Shown piece by piece: positions 1 through 11,100 of a stretch of DNA of 64,000 bases; the stretch's first letter is position 1; the number at the start of each line of letters is the position of its first letter. The notes beneath the pieces were generated by a model. That model did not search any database, was not told where the DNA came from, and saw only the letters and a list, made by a program, of their open reading frames with translations. Position numbers and translations under genes: made by a program. Origin of the DNA: Pseudozyma flocculosa PF-1 (taxonomy: Eukaryota; Basidiomycota; Ustilaginomycetes; Ustilaginales; Ustilaginaceae); NCBI RefSeq assembly GCF_000417875.1, contig NW_006920874.1, positions 912,817-976,816 of the forward strand, given 5' to 3'.

Positions 1-83
1 TGAGAGCCTGCCAGCCAGCAGCTGGAACCTGAACCTGACCCCGCCTTGGTTGGTTGCTTGGTTGCGTGCTGACCTGCTGCCCC

Positions 84-190
84 CTCGCCCCCTCGCCCCC
101 TGGCTCCCTGGCTCCCTGGCTCCCTGGCTCCCTCGCTCCCTCGCTCCCTCGCTCCCTCGCTCCCTCGCTCCCCCGCTCCCCCGCTCCCTC
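84..190. repeat. 8-bp tandem repeat (GCTCCCTG/GCTCCCTC)
   Basis: About a dozen imperfect 8-bp units, first GCTCCCTG then GCTCCCTC, upstream of the first gene. Open frames across it are pure Pro/Leu/Ser repeat translations and are not believable as genes. The rest of 1-511 holds no recognisable gene and is probably promoter and 5' UTR of the gene at 512. Confidence 0.85.
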
Positions 191-511
191 TTCTTCCCAC
201 GCTCCTTCGGGCGGCGAGGCGAGGTTACCCAAGCAGCACCGCAGCGGCACGGCCTGGTCGCTCCGTGCTTTCTTTGCCAGCTCATCCGGCCTCCCTCTAT
301 CGCCGTCGCAGCGAAGCGGGGATCCTTTAAACGCCTCTACTCACGCCTTGCCACCTCCCTCATCCTCACCACCATCGTCCCCCTTCCTACCTCCCCTTTC
401 CAGCCCAAGGTCCGTCGTCTGTTTCACCCGGCCCCCTCTAGCCCGCCGTCGCCCCTTGGCCAACTGGCCCTCCAGCACCCCCGCTTCCTGGCCGCAACCC
501 TGCTGTGAGCC

Positions 512-606
512 ATGCTAGTCGGCTACGCCTGCTGCACCCGCTTCGCCTCCAACCCCTTCCGTGACCACAAAGACCAGGCCCAACCGTCCGCCCCCTCGTC
601 AACGCC

Positions 607-645
<39 letters not shown>

Positions 646-2898
646 TTCGCGCTCTGGCCCGTCCTCCGTCACCGCCTGGGTCTCGTCCCTCCTGCCCTCT
701 TTCACCAAAGCAGACGAAAGCCACCGCGAGCCTCTGCACGAGCCTGCACCTGCGCCCGCCTCTCGCATCGCCCCGCACCCCTCATCCACCTCGGCGTCGC
801 CCCACGCATCGACACAGCCCAGCGGCACCAACTCGGGAAGGACCACCTTCTCCTTTGTCCTCTTCGGTCTCACCCTCGCAGGCGCACTCATCGTCACCGC
901 AAAGACGCGCAGAACCATGCACCGCCTCGTGAACACAAAGAACCTCGCCCAGCGCAACGCCCAGGCCTGGAGGAGGGTCGCGCTCGACCTCGCAAGGGTA
1001 AACGCCCTCGCCGCCAGCCGCGTCGAGAGCCTCGTCGACGCCGCCCTCTCTGGCGACGTCCGCTCAGCCGATCCCCGCAGCGCCGCCGTAAAGCTCGAGG
1101 CAGAGCTCCAAGAGGCACGCCAAAGGGTGCGCGCGCAGCAAGAGGCGCTCCGCAACGGGACCGCGGGCGAGTTCGACTCCGAAAAACCCACGCGACGTGG
1201 CGACGCAGCGCCGCAGCCTGACCACTCGGCGGAATCGCGGACGAGCCGCACGTCCCAGCCGATCAGGTCGGGCTTCTCGCTGGGCGGGCTCGCCTCGGGG
1301 ATCGACCACCTCTTCCCGTCTCTGGGCACAGAGCAGCACCCCACTTCCCTCTTTCGCACCTGGAGGTCCGCCTTCGAGCCGACGCGTCTGTCGGCGACGT
1401 CCGTCAGCAGCGCCGTCCGGGCCCCTTCGAGGGCCGAGCGCCCCGAGGCGGAGCCTCAGCCTCAGTCACAGTCAAACAGAGTTGCATCCCGCTCAGCCGA
1501 GGAAAAGTGGCGTCGTGCAGCTGGCCTGACGGCAGGCACTCCTGACTCCTCGTCGACAAGCAATGCTGCGGCCGCCACGTCGGTCAAGAGCGTCGCCACT
1601 CCCGGCAGCCAGCGCCCACAGTCCTCGGTGCCGTCAGAGGACTGGGTGGGCGACCTCGATGGGGCGCTCAAGCAGCGTGAGCAAGAGGACAGCAAGGCCC
1701 AACTGGCAGGCAAGGCATCTTCTGCCGTGGCGGCAGGTGAACAAGACGCAGAGGAGGCCGATTTCCTCTTGCCCGTATCTGACCTTCACATTGCCAGCCG
1801 CCTGCACATTGCCGAAGAGATCCTGAGCGATGCCGAGAACCAGGCTCAACAGAGCAAAGCTCGCAACGAGCGAAGCACGGCCGCACAAAGGCGGGCCCAG
1901 AGCCGACTTTCGGGATCGGCGGCCATGTACCCGACCTGGCACCGATACCGAGACCTCGAGGACATCCTCATGGCCGCCTGGGACGACGGATGGGGAACGC
2001 CGCCGCAGCGCTCGCACGTCAAGGGCATCAAGGTCGAAGCAGGCGACGAGGACAAGCCACCGGCTGGCTCAGCCGCCAGCCGAGCCAAGCCGAGGCGGAC
2101 CATGTCGGAATCGACCCTGCCAGAGGCAGAGGGACGGCCCTCGTGGCGAACCGACTTTGCCAGCTCGGTCGAGTCGGAGCGTCCCTCTGCCCTGCTCGGC
2201 GACGGGGCGTGCGTCAGCGAGAGCGCAGCGTCGCCGTACGTTGCGACTGGGAACGTTTCGCAGTACGAGACGAATTACGATGAGCAGCACGTGATTCCAG
2301 AGGAGCCGAAGCGGACCATCCAAGCGTGGGATAGCGGCAATGGCGGCAAGTTCGAGATCGAATCCGAGCCCGAAGCGACCCGGCCCGACGCGGCTGCAGC
2401 CTCGGCTCCGGCGGCGACGGCAGCCGCCTACTGGACCTCGCCCTCGTCTGCGCCGTCCGACGGGCCGACGACGACGCACTCGTCGCCGCCGCCCTCGCAC
2501 CTTTGGACGGACGTCGAGAGCCTGCGCGAGGAGAACAAGCACATCAAGGTCAAGCTGATGGAGCTCGAGACGTCGCTGCACCAGGCCCAGACGGAGCTGG
2601 CGGGGCAGCAGCAGCAGTACCATCAGCAGCTGGAGCAGCGGCAGCAGGCCCTCGACGAGACGGGCGCGCGCGTGCGTCACCTTGAGGACAGCGTCGGGCG
2701 CATGAGCGTGTGGGCCGACGAGATTCATCGCAGGGTGAGTGGCGATGCTAACTTGGCATCGAGAGGGGGAAGGCGTGCTGCGGTGCGAGGACTCCGAGGC
2801 TGATCCGCCTCGGTCTCTCGCTCTCTCTCTGTGCGCAGCTGGGCCTCGAGGGATCACCGCTTTTTTCCGGCGACAAGGTCGGATCGAGGCGCGGCTGA
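512..2898 (+). CDS. Serine-rich membrane protein with C-terminal coiled coil, unknown function
   Basis: Two exons, 512-2734 and 2839-2898, give 760 residues. The 104-nt intron starts GTGAGT, ends GTGCGCAG after a CT-rich tract, and falls in phase 0. The start is the first ATG of the frame. Residues 33-46 are an almost pure serine run encoded by (TCG)n. Residues about 112-130 form one hydrophobic segment followed by KTRR, which suggests a single membrane anchor. The middle is low-complexity, rich in Ser, Ala, Glu and Arg. The last ~80 residues before the intron are a Glu/Gln/Leu-rich coiled coil. Exon 2 adds only 19 residues. I do not recognise the family. A tethering or organelle-surface role would fit the layout but is a guess. 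Confidence 0.75.
609..645 (+). repeat. (TCG)n microsatellite coding poly-serine
   Basis: An uninterrupted run of TCG triplets inside the first gene, encoding poly-Ser. On the other strand it reads as poly-Asp, which produces a false antisense frame. It is a candidate length polymorphism. Confidence 0.9.
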
Positions 2899-3075
2899 GC
2901 GGCTCGACATGTCTGGCAAAGAAAGGGGGGTTGTGCTCCGTTTCGATTGAGCATGTCGGCTTATCTCCGGTAGTTTGTTGCGTTTCATCCGAACAGAGGG
3001 CAGGCGGTGTTTCTACATTCGAGTGCGAAACGGAGCGCTCGCCATCTCGCTGGCCTGGGCTCGGCACGGTAGGTA

Positions 3076-4403
3076 TCAGACCTTGACGCCCATCCAGATG
3101 CTGGCGATACCGAGGCTCAAGTCCTCCCAAGCGCCCAGGACGTCGCGGTCCTCGTCCCTGGGTGCGGCGGCGGCGGGTCCACCGCCGCCGAGGAGCGACG
3201 ACTGGATAGCGGGGAAGCCGAGCGACGTGGCGGCGGGCGACCCGGGCAGGTGGAAGCCGGCGTCGCGAATCATGCGCGCAAAGTTGGGCTGCGTCGGGAA
3301 GCGCTCAATCGACTCGATCAGGTACTGGTAGCTCTCCCTGTCCCCCGCCAGCAGCTGTCCCAGCGGCGGGATGAAGTTGAACGAGTACTGTCGGTAGATT
3401 CTGCGAAGAGAAGACGACGAGAGATAGGGGCGCGGACGGTTGTCAGACGATGAAGCGGGGGAGGGGGGCTGCAAGTGCACCATCGGCCGGGGCAGCCGGC
3501 AACTCACTGGGCGAGGAGCGGGACGGTGACCTTGCCAAATTCGAGGCAGGCAAATACGCCGCCGGGCTTGAGGACGCGGTAGGCCTCCTGGAGGACGCGG
3601 TCGATGTGGGTGCAGTTGCGGATGCCAAAGGCGATGGTGTAGAGGTCGATGGACTGGTCGGCGATGGGCTTGCTCTCGAGCTGCGGCAGGAGGGGCTGCT
3701 TGCTGTTGGGGCCGCGCGCGGGGAGCGGGGGTACGTCCATGGTTGCGGCGAGGTTCTCTGCGTTTCCAAGCTGGAACGAGACCTGGGGCGTGTTCCAGTA
3801 CATGGACTGCTTGAAGCGCTTCTGGCCCTCGACGAGCATCGAGGGGTTGATGTCGAGCACCGTGACGCTCGTCTCGCGGTCGTAGTGGGCGGTGCGGGCG
3901 TGGTCGAGGATGCGGAGCGCAATGTCGCCCGTGCCGCCGGCGACGTCGAGGACTTTGATGCCGCCGCGCGGGTCGAGCTTCTGGACAAAGTGGTCCTTCC
4001 ACAGCCGGTGGATGCCGAGCGACATGGCGTCGTTCATGACGTCGTACTTGGACGCCACCGAGGAAAAGACGGAACCGACGAGCGTCTCCTTTTCCGAAGA
4101 CGGGATCGTCTTGAACCCAAAGTGCGTCTGGTCGGACGCCGACGAAGAGGCCGAGGACGAGGGGGTCGAGGCCGACGACGACGACGAGGCAGAGGGCGAT
4201 GATGATGCGGCGTGGGGCGGCGGGATGGGGCCCGACGGTGGCCGGTCAGAGTAGCTGCGCACCGTCATCCTGGCGGCCGTGGCTCTCGATGAGGCTGAAG
4301 CGGCTGCTGCTGCTGCTGCCGCTGCGCCGGCAGAAGAGGTCGAGGGGCCAGACGAGGCGAGGAGGGACCTCACCGAGCTGGAGAGGGGCGACCGGAGCGC
4401 CAT
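3076..4403 (-). CDS. COQ5: 2-methoxy-6-polyprenyl-1,4-benzoquinol methylase, mitochondrial (COQ5)
   Basis: Exons on the minus strand are 4403-3508 and 3400-3076, giving 406 residues. The intron (3401-3507) has a GTGAGT donor and CGCAG acceptor. Splicing joins VPLLAQ to [14 protein letters not shown], which is exactly the conserved UbiE/COQ5 stretch. The protein is a class I SAM-dependent C-methyltransferase of ubiquinone synthesis acting on the matrix face of the inner mitochondrial membrane. SAM motif I is visible as [15 protein letters not shown], and the post-I region as [15 protein letters not shown] followed by [13 protein letters not shown]. The first ~120 residues are Ser/Ala/Arg-rich and fit a mitochondrial presequence plus a low-complexity spacer. 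An upstream in-frame extension lacks homology, so the ATG at 4403 ([10 protein letters not shown]) is preferred. It is divergent from the nucleoporin gene. Confidence 0.96.
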
Positions 4404-5146
4404 GGTGTGCGGTGTGACTGCGATGCTGCGTGGTGCGGGGCGGTTGTAATCAGTAGTGCCAGAGTACAGCAGCGAGGATAGCGGCGGCGGCGGTAATGGT
4501 GGTGGTGGCAATGATGTTGGCCAGAATCTGAATGGCACCCGTTGGGCACCAAGACGCCGAGCGAGCGAGCGTCGGGAGGCGGGCCGGATGAGGTGAGCGT
4601 GCCTGCCTCGCCCTAGCCTTTTCTTCTTAAGCCAGGGTCCTCTTTTGCGGCTCCGAGATGGCCAGGCCAGGCTCAGCTGGCAGCCGGGTGTTGGGTTGGC
4701 CCTCCTGGCTGGCTGGCTGCGCTGGCCTGGCCCTGGCCTGGCCTCTGCATCTTTTTCCGCCTCCACCAGCCATCTCGTCGTCGACCCTCGTCACCACCCA
4801 CCACCACCCCATCCTTTCCAGCCCTCACCCACCGCTCCGCCTCGTCTCTAACCGCTCCGGCCATTCGCTCCGTGTCCCATCAAGACACCACCCTGGCCTT
4901 GCGCACATCCCCTCCCTCGTTTCCCAGCCCGGCCCCCTGCACACGTCATCCCCCTTCCAGCTTGCGCCTCTCCTCGCACACTGCCGCTGCATTCACTCGC
5001 CGGCCGGCGCAGGCGACCACTGGCTGCCCAACCGCCTGGCTGACACAGTAGCGGCAGCTTGATACCAGCAGCTGCACGCAGGCCGTTCCTGCTGACCCCC
5101 CTCCGCTCTCCTCTTGCCCCACACCGAAACGGCACCTCGCCTCGTC
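4404..5146. promoter_or_regulatory. Divergent intergenic region COQ5 / nucleoporin
   Basis: This 743-bp region lies between two head-to-head starts and holds no credible gene. Positions 4658-4745 are a dense cluster of TGGC/GGCC words (GGCCAGGCC, TGGCTGGC, GGCCTGGCC), a pattern that recurs in other intergenic regions of this window. Pyrimidine-rich tracts approach the nucleoporin ATG. Confidence 0.5.
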
Positions 5147-8100
5147 ATGTCGATGAGCTACTCAGAGGCAGAGGCGGGCGAGCAAGAGGTCAACTACCTC
5201 GTCCTCCGCCAGCTCGCAAAGGACGTCAACGTCAGGCTCTCTGATCCGCTTCAGGGCTCCCAGTCTCAGGCCTCCGCAAACCTCCTCGCCCTCTCCAATC
5301 CAAAAGGCCTCGCTTTCGCCGCCACCACCCAGGGCTTCATCGTCCTCCAGCTCTCGACCCTCCGCACCTTTTTCAAGGCCGCCGCACGAAACACTTCCCC
5401 CCGCGTCTCGGAACCCCTCCGCACCGTCGACACCACCTCAGAGGGCAAACCCGCCGCATCCAAGGTCACGTTCCTCCGCACGGGCAATGCCGACGCCAGC
5501 CTCGTCGTCGGCTTCGAGAGCGGCGCCATTGCAGCCTGGGACATCGACGGCCTCGTCAGTGGATCGCGCCTCGACCCCGCATTCGTCCTTCAGCCCCCCT
5601 CGGCCGACCTCAAGCTGCTCGAATTGGCGCCCAACCCCTCCGACCGACCCGAGCTCTGCGTCGCCCTCTACTCGCAGCCCGGCGCGGCCGGCATCGATGC
5701 GGGCACCGCCATCGTCCTCGACATCACAAAGGGGAGCTGGGGCTCGCAGCTCAACCCAGACGCCAGCGTACGCACCTCGAGCCTGTGCTGGTCGGTCAAG
5801 GGCAAGCAGATCGCGCTCGGCCTCGAAGACGGCGAGATCCTCCAGATCACTCCCGAAGGCGAGGCCAAGGACCGCATCGCCAAGCCCTCCAGCCTCGATG
5901 GCCCGTACTACATCTCCGACATCCGCTGGCTCGAGAACCATGCCTTTGTCACGACATACAACCAGCCGTCGTCGAGCGAACAGGAGCCGGAGCACTCCTA
6001 CGAGGTCTACGCCGTGCTGCGCGACCCCAAGGCCAAGCAGGTCACGTTTGCCAAGTTCCCCGCCGACCCCGCCCCGCCGTACGGCGACACCTCACGCAAG
6101 GGCAACCGCTACGTCGCCTGGCTCAAAGGATGGGAGCCAGCCAAGCACCTCGTCTTTGTGGGTAGCAGCCCGAGCACCGACGTCGGCCTGCTCGGCTGCT
6201 CGAGCGAGGGCGGGGGCGCGGCCGCGTGGTCGATCATGGAGCTCGACGAGACCTCCCGGCCCATCCTGCCCTTCTCTTCGCTCGACAAGTCGTCGGACAC
6301 GGCGCCCGTCGGCCTCGAGCTCGACCTGACGGCGACCGACGAGATCGAAGACCCCAACGCGGCGGCGCGCGGAGACGGCAACGACAAGATGCCAGCGGTT
6401 CCCGTCCTCTATGTTTACACCTCGGACGGCGTGCTGCTGGCCTACGACGTCATCAACACCCAGGGCGGTCCCTTCCCGGGCATGAGCCAGGGCCAGGCCG
6501 CCTCGGCCGCCTCGTCCACACCGGCGCCCGCACAAGCGACGCCGGCACCGGAGGCCACGCCTTCCGCTCCCAGCACGCCCTCCGCGTTTGGCCAGACGAG
6601 CAAGCCATCTGCATTCGGACAGACCAGCACGCCATCTGCGTTCGGACAGACCAGCACGCCATCTGCGTTCGGACAGACCAGCACGCCGGCGTTCGGACGC
6701 AGCACAGCCTTCCAAGCGCCCCTGCAAACGCCCTCGCCGTTTGCTGCTCCTGCGAAACCTGAGGGCACGCCAAACGAGCCAAAGGGCAGCACAGCAGCAC
6801 AATGGGGATCGGCTGCACGCACGACATCAAACGCCGACGCGTCCGCCCGCCCCTCTGGCTTTGGCTCGACGGGCTTTGGCTTCGGTTTCAGCAGCCAGAG
6901 CACCTCCGCATCGACCCCTGCGACGCCTGCAGCAGCAGACAAGCCGGCCGCCCCGGCTTCTCCTTTCGTCACCGGTAGCGCGACCACGCCGTCCACTCCG
7001 AGCACGGCGGCTGCGGCGACGTCGTCGACGACAATGATAACGACGCCTGCACCCGCATTCGGCTCGACCTCTGCCTTTGGGCAGACGTCCAGCCCGTCGC
7101 CGTTCGCCAAGCCAGCTTTCGGACAGAGCTCCGGCTTCGGCAGCACATCTGCCTTCGGCAAGTCGGCATTTGGCTCTGCCGCCGCCAGCCCTTTTGCATC
7201 CACGCCCACGACGCCTGCCGCCAAGGCCGAAGCCAGTACCGCGGGCAGCAGCGGCTTCGGCGGGTTTGCGTCAAGCACGAGCAGCGGCGGAGGCTTCGGA
7301 AGCTTTGCTTCGAAAGGCACGAGCGCATTCGCCTCGGCTACATCGCCATCGAGCCCCGGCTCCGTCTTTGGCGGCGGAGGCAAGCTCGAAACGAGCACGA
7401 CCCCCTCGAAGCCGTTCGGCGGATCCGCCTTTGGCGCGCCCTCGGCGTTCGGTAGCACGTCGACGCCCACTTCGGCCTTCACCACATCCGCATCCGCCTT
7501 TGGCGCCACCAGCGGCTCCGCATTCGCCACCAACAAGGCCGCCGAGGAAAAGGACAAGGTCGGATCCGCTACCGACGATGCCAAGGACGCAGGACCGGGC
7601 AGCGGCGGAAGCTTCTCGTTCGGAGGGCTCGATGACATGCTCGGTGGCGGCAAGGACGAAAAGAAGATGGAAGGCGCGGATGGCAAGCAGCCCGGCGGAA
7701 AGAAGTCCGACTCCGCGGCCAGCTCGCCGGACTCGGGCGTCAACACGGTCGTCTCGGCGCCCAGCACGCAGGCGCCCGCCTTCTCCTTCAACAAGGCCGC
7801 AGAGGGCGACAAGAAGCCCACCGCGTCTGCGTTCTCGTTCGGCGGCACTGGCGCCGCCCCGCAGCCCTCCTCTTCCTCGTCGTCTTCCTCGACGACCGCA
7901 ACTGCGACCGCCGAAGCGGGTCGAGCCACCTCGCCGCCTGCACCCTCGCCGGCGTTCAGCAGCTTCAAGCCTGGATTCGGTGCCGGGAGCAGTTTCGGCA
8001 ACCAGCCCTTCTCGTTTGGCGGTGCGCAGAACGGCCAGCAGAAGGCGGGCGGCACGTCTGCCTTTGGCTTCGGCGCAGGCGCCGCAAAAGACGGCGCGCA

Positions 8101-11100
8101 GAAGCCGGTCTCTGCCTTCGCCCCTGTTGTTAATGGCCAGACCAAGACCCTCGAAGGAAAGGAGGACCAGGAGAAGCCGGTCGAGGAGCAGGATAAGACA
8201 CCGGTCCAGGAGCCCGCCGAGTTCGCCAAAGAAGAGGCTCCGGAGAGCGTCGAGGATAAGAGTGCCGAGTCGAAAGAGGCACCCTCGCCCCTGGCAGGCG
8301 GGCAAGACAAAGCAGCGTCGCCAGCGACCGAAGCCAAGGAGTCGTCCGCCAAGTCTGATGAGGCACCTGCCAAGCCGGCCTTCAGCTTCGCGCCGAAGCC
8401 GCAGGAGAAGGTTGGCGGTCAGGACGTCCCCGCGAAGTCGGCCTTCTCCCTCCCTCCGGCCCAGCCTTCTGAGGACAAGAAGGAAGATGGAGCTGGCGCC
8501 GCCTCAAAGCTGCCGATCTCGCCTTCGCCGACGTCTGGTTCTGCGGACAAGAAGGACGCCGCGGCCCCGTCTGCATTCTCGTTTGCTCCCTCACCTGCAC
8601 CTGGAGCAGAAGCGACTGCCGCGCCCAAGAGCCCCTTCTCGTTTGCCGGTGGCAAGCCCGTCGAGGCTGGTGGAAAGCAGGACAAGAAGTCAGAGGAGCC
8701 CGCCAAGTCGCCCTTCGGCAGCTTCGGTAAGCCCGCCGCCGGCACGGCCGATTCTGCGACTCCGAAGTTTAGCTTTGGGCCCAAACCCACCATCTCGGCC
8801 GCGACCGACGAGACGAAGAAGGACGCCGTGCCGACGCCTGCTTTCGGCCTCGGCTCGCAGCCTGCGGCGACCCTGTCGTTTGGCAGCAAGCCTAGCACCC
8901 CGACGGCGGGATTCTCGTTCGGCAAGCCCGCCGAGAAGAAGGACGAAGGCGGACAGGACAGAGCGGTGCGTGCTTCGACGACTCCGCCGGACTCCCCGCG
9001 CAAGCCGGCTGGCGCCCCGCCGCCTCTGACCTTTGGCCAGCCTGCCGAGGCGGACCAGCCAGTCAAGGTCAAGGAAGAGCCACAGAGCCCGCCGGATCTG
9101 TCCAAGCCGCCGACTCCGTCGCCTTTTGCCGGTTTCGGCAAGCCGGCAGACCAGGGCGCGGCGCAGCAGGCTGCCAAGCCCGCTGAGTCTCCTGCCGCAG
9201 CTGCTACCCCATCGTCGCCGTTCGGCTCCTTTGGACAGACGCAGCAGAGCGGTGGAGGCTTCAGCTTTGGCAAACCTGCCGAGGCTCCGAAGCCCGTAAC
9301 CTCGCCGCCGGCCGATCAAGGCGGCGCGGGTGCCAAGCCGCAGCAGAACTTCCTGGGCTTCAACTCGCGTGCGCCTCGAAGCAGCTCGCCGCTTGCAGGT
9401 GCGCCCGTCACCAGCGACGACCTGTCGAAATCGCCAGAGAAGGCCCAGGCTGGCATCAAGCCCCCCGCGACGCCCAGTGGCGAGCCAAAGCCCGCGTTCA
9501 GCTTCGGCAACTTCGCGCCCAAGCCCGCCGCACCTTCGCCGCTCGGTCAGCCGTCCTTTGGCGGCTTCGGTCAGGCTGCTGCCCCGGCCACCTTCGCCCC
9601 GCCTCAGCAGCAGAAGCAGCCGGCTGGTGCCGCCCCTCAGAAGCCGAGCTTCTCATTCGGACCGAGCCCGGGCGCACCGCAGACTTCATCGACACCGGCT
9701 TCCCAGCCTGCCTTTGGCGGTACAGGCGGCGGCATGTTTGGCAAACCCGCGTCGGGCGCATTCGGCGCGGCAGCAATCCCTCCGGCCCAGCCCGCAAAGG
9801 CGTCCGCTCCGGCGCCGAAAGCAGCACCTGCGCCTGCGCCGGCACCCGGACGCTGCTGCCGCGGCCGCTGGTCCGCCACGCGGTGCGAGCCCGCTCGTGT
9901 CGGGTCAGGCACCGCAGCTCGGTGGCGGCGTCTCGCAGCTGCAGCCAGGCGAGGTGACCGAGAAGGGCATCCAGGGCGAGTTCCTCAAGGCCTACCTGAT
10001 CCTCACCAAGGAGCTCGGAGTGGTGAGTGCACGCCAAAAGGCAACAGGTCGAACGAGATGGCGACAGAATGCTGACCTGTGGTTGACGATCCCATCTTCA
10101 CTCCATCGCCACGCCCCCCTTGCACCCGCTCTGCAGCTCCGCGGCAACGTCAACCAGTGCGCCGCCTTCCTGGCCCAGCTGCGACAGCCGACCGGGCTGC
10201 CCGAGTCGACGGCCGACTTTGGCGACGCCTCCAAGTGGTCTTTCGGCGATCTGCAGAAGATGCTCGAGCTGACGCGCCGCCTCGAGAGCGAGACGGGCCA
10301 GCTCGAGGACAAGAGCACGGGCCAGAAGCGGCAGCTGGCCGAGCTGCAGAGCCTCCAGCTCAAGGCCGAGGCCAAGCGCGAGGAGCTGGCGCGCTTCATC
10401 CGCGCCCGCAGCGACCCCGAGTTTGCCAAGATTGTGCGCGTGCGCCAGCTGGGCCCGGAACACGTCGAGAACCAGAACCGGCTGCGCAAGACGTCGCAGC
10501 TGGTGCGCGACCGCATGCAGGAGCTCGACGAGTACCTGGCGCTGCTCAAGAACCGCATCACCAACGAGAAGCTCGGTCGCTCGACGATGCGCGCGCCCAC
10601 CCTCGACTCGATCGCACGCGCCACGCGCAACATTACGGCCATGGCCAGCGACCGCGTGCTCGAGCTCGACCACCTGGCGCTGCAGCTCGACATGCTCCGG
10701 GTCAGGCCCGGTTCCGCCGCTGCCGGCCAGCGGCTGCGTGACACCCGGTCCATGACGGCATCGATGGTCTCGAACCGCTTCGCCCGCTCGTCGACGGCCG
10801 CACCCGCGGCGCCATTCGAGTCGGTCGCCTCGCTCGCCGACTCGCTGCCCTCTGCCGGATCGGGCGCCGTCGCTGCCAATTCGGCCAACCGAGCCGCCTC
10901 GGCCGCGCTGCGCGCCGAGCGCGCCAAGAGGGAGGCCAAGGACGTCTTCATCGCGGCCCGCTCCGAGCCGCTGCTCAACCGCACCGCCGTGCCCGGCCAG
11001 CAGGGCCGACGCGCACCCACCAAGCCGTTTGAGAGCTCCGACCTCCAGATCGCATTCGCCAAGGGCCCCGTCCACCTTGCCCAGCGTCCGCCTCCACCGC

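Noticed and set aside
5114..5146. Upstream TTG start for the nucleoporin
   Set aside because: Not an ATG. The ATG at 5147 gives a sensible N-terminus directly before the propeller.
6442..8373. A 643-codon minus-strand frame inside the nucleoporin
   Set aside because: Antisense reading of FG repeats gives PNA/KAE-type periodic sequence. The plus strand has clear FG motifs.
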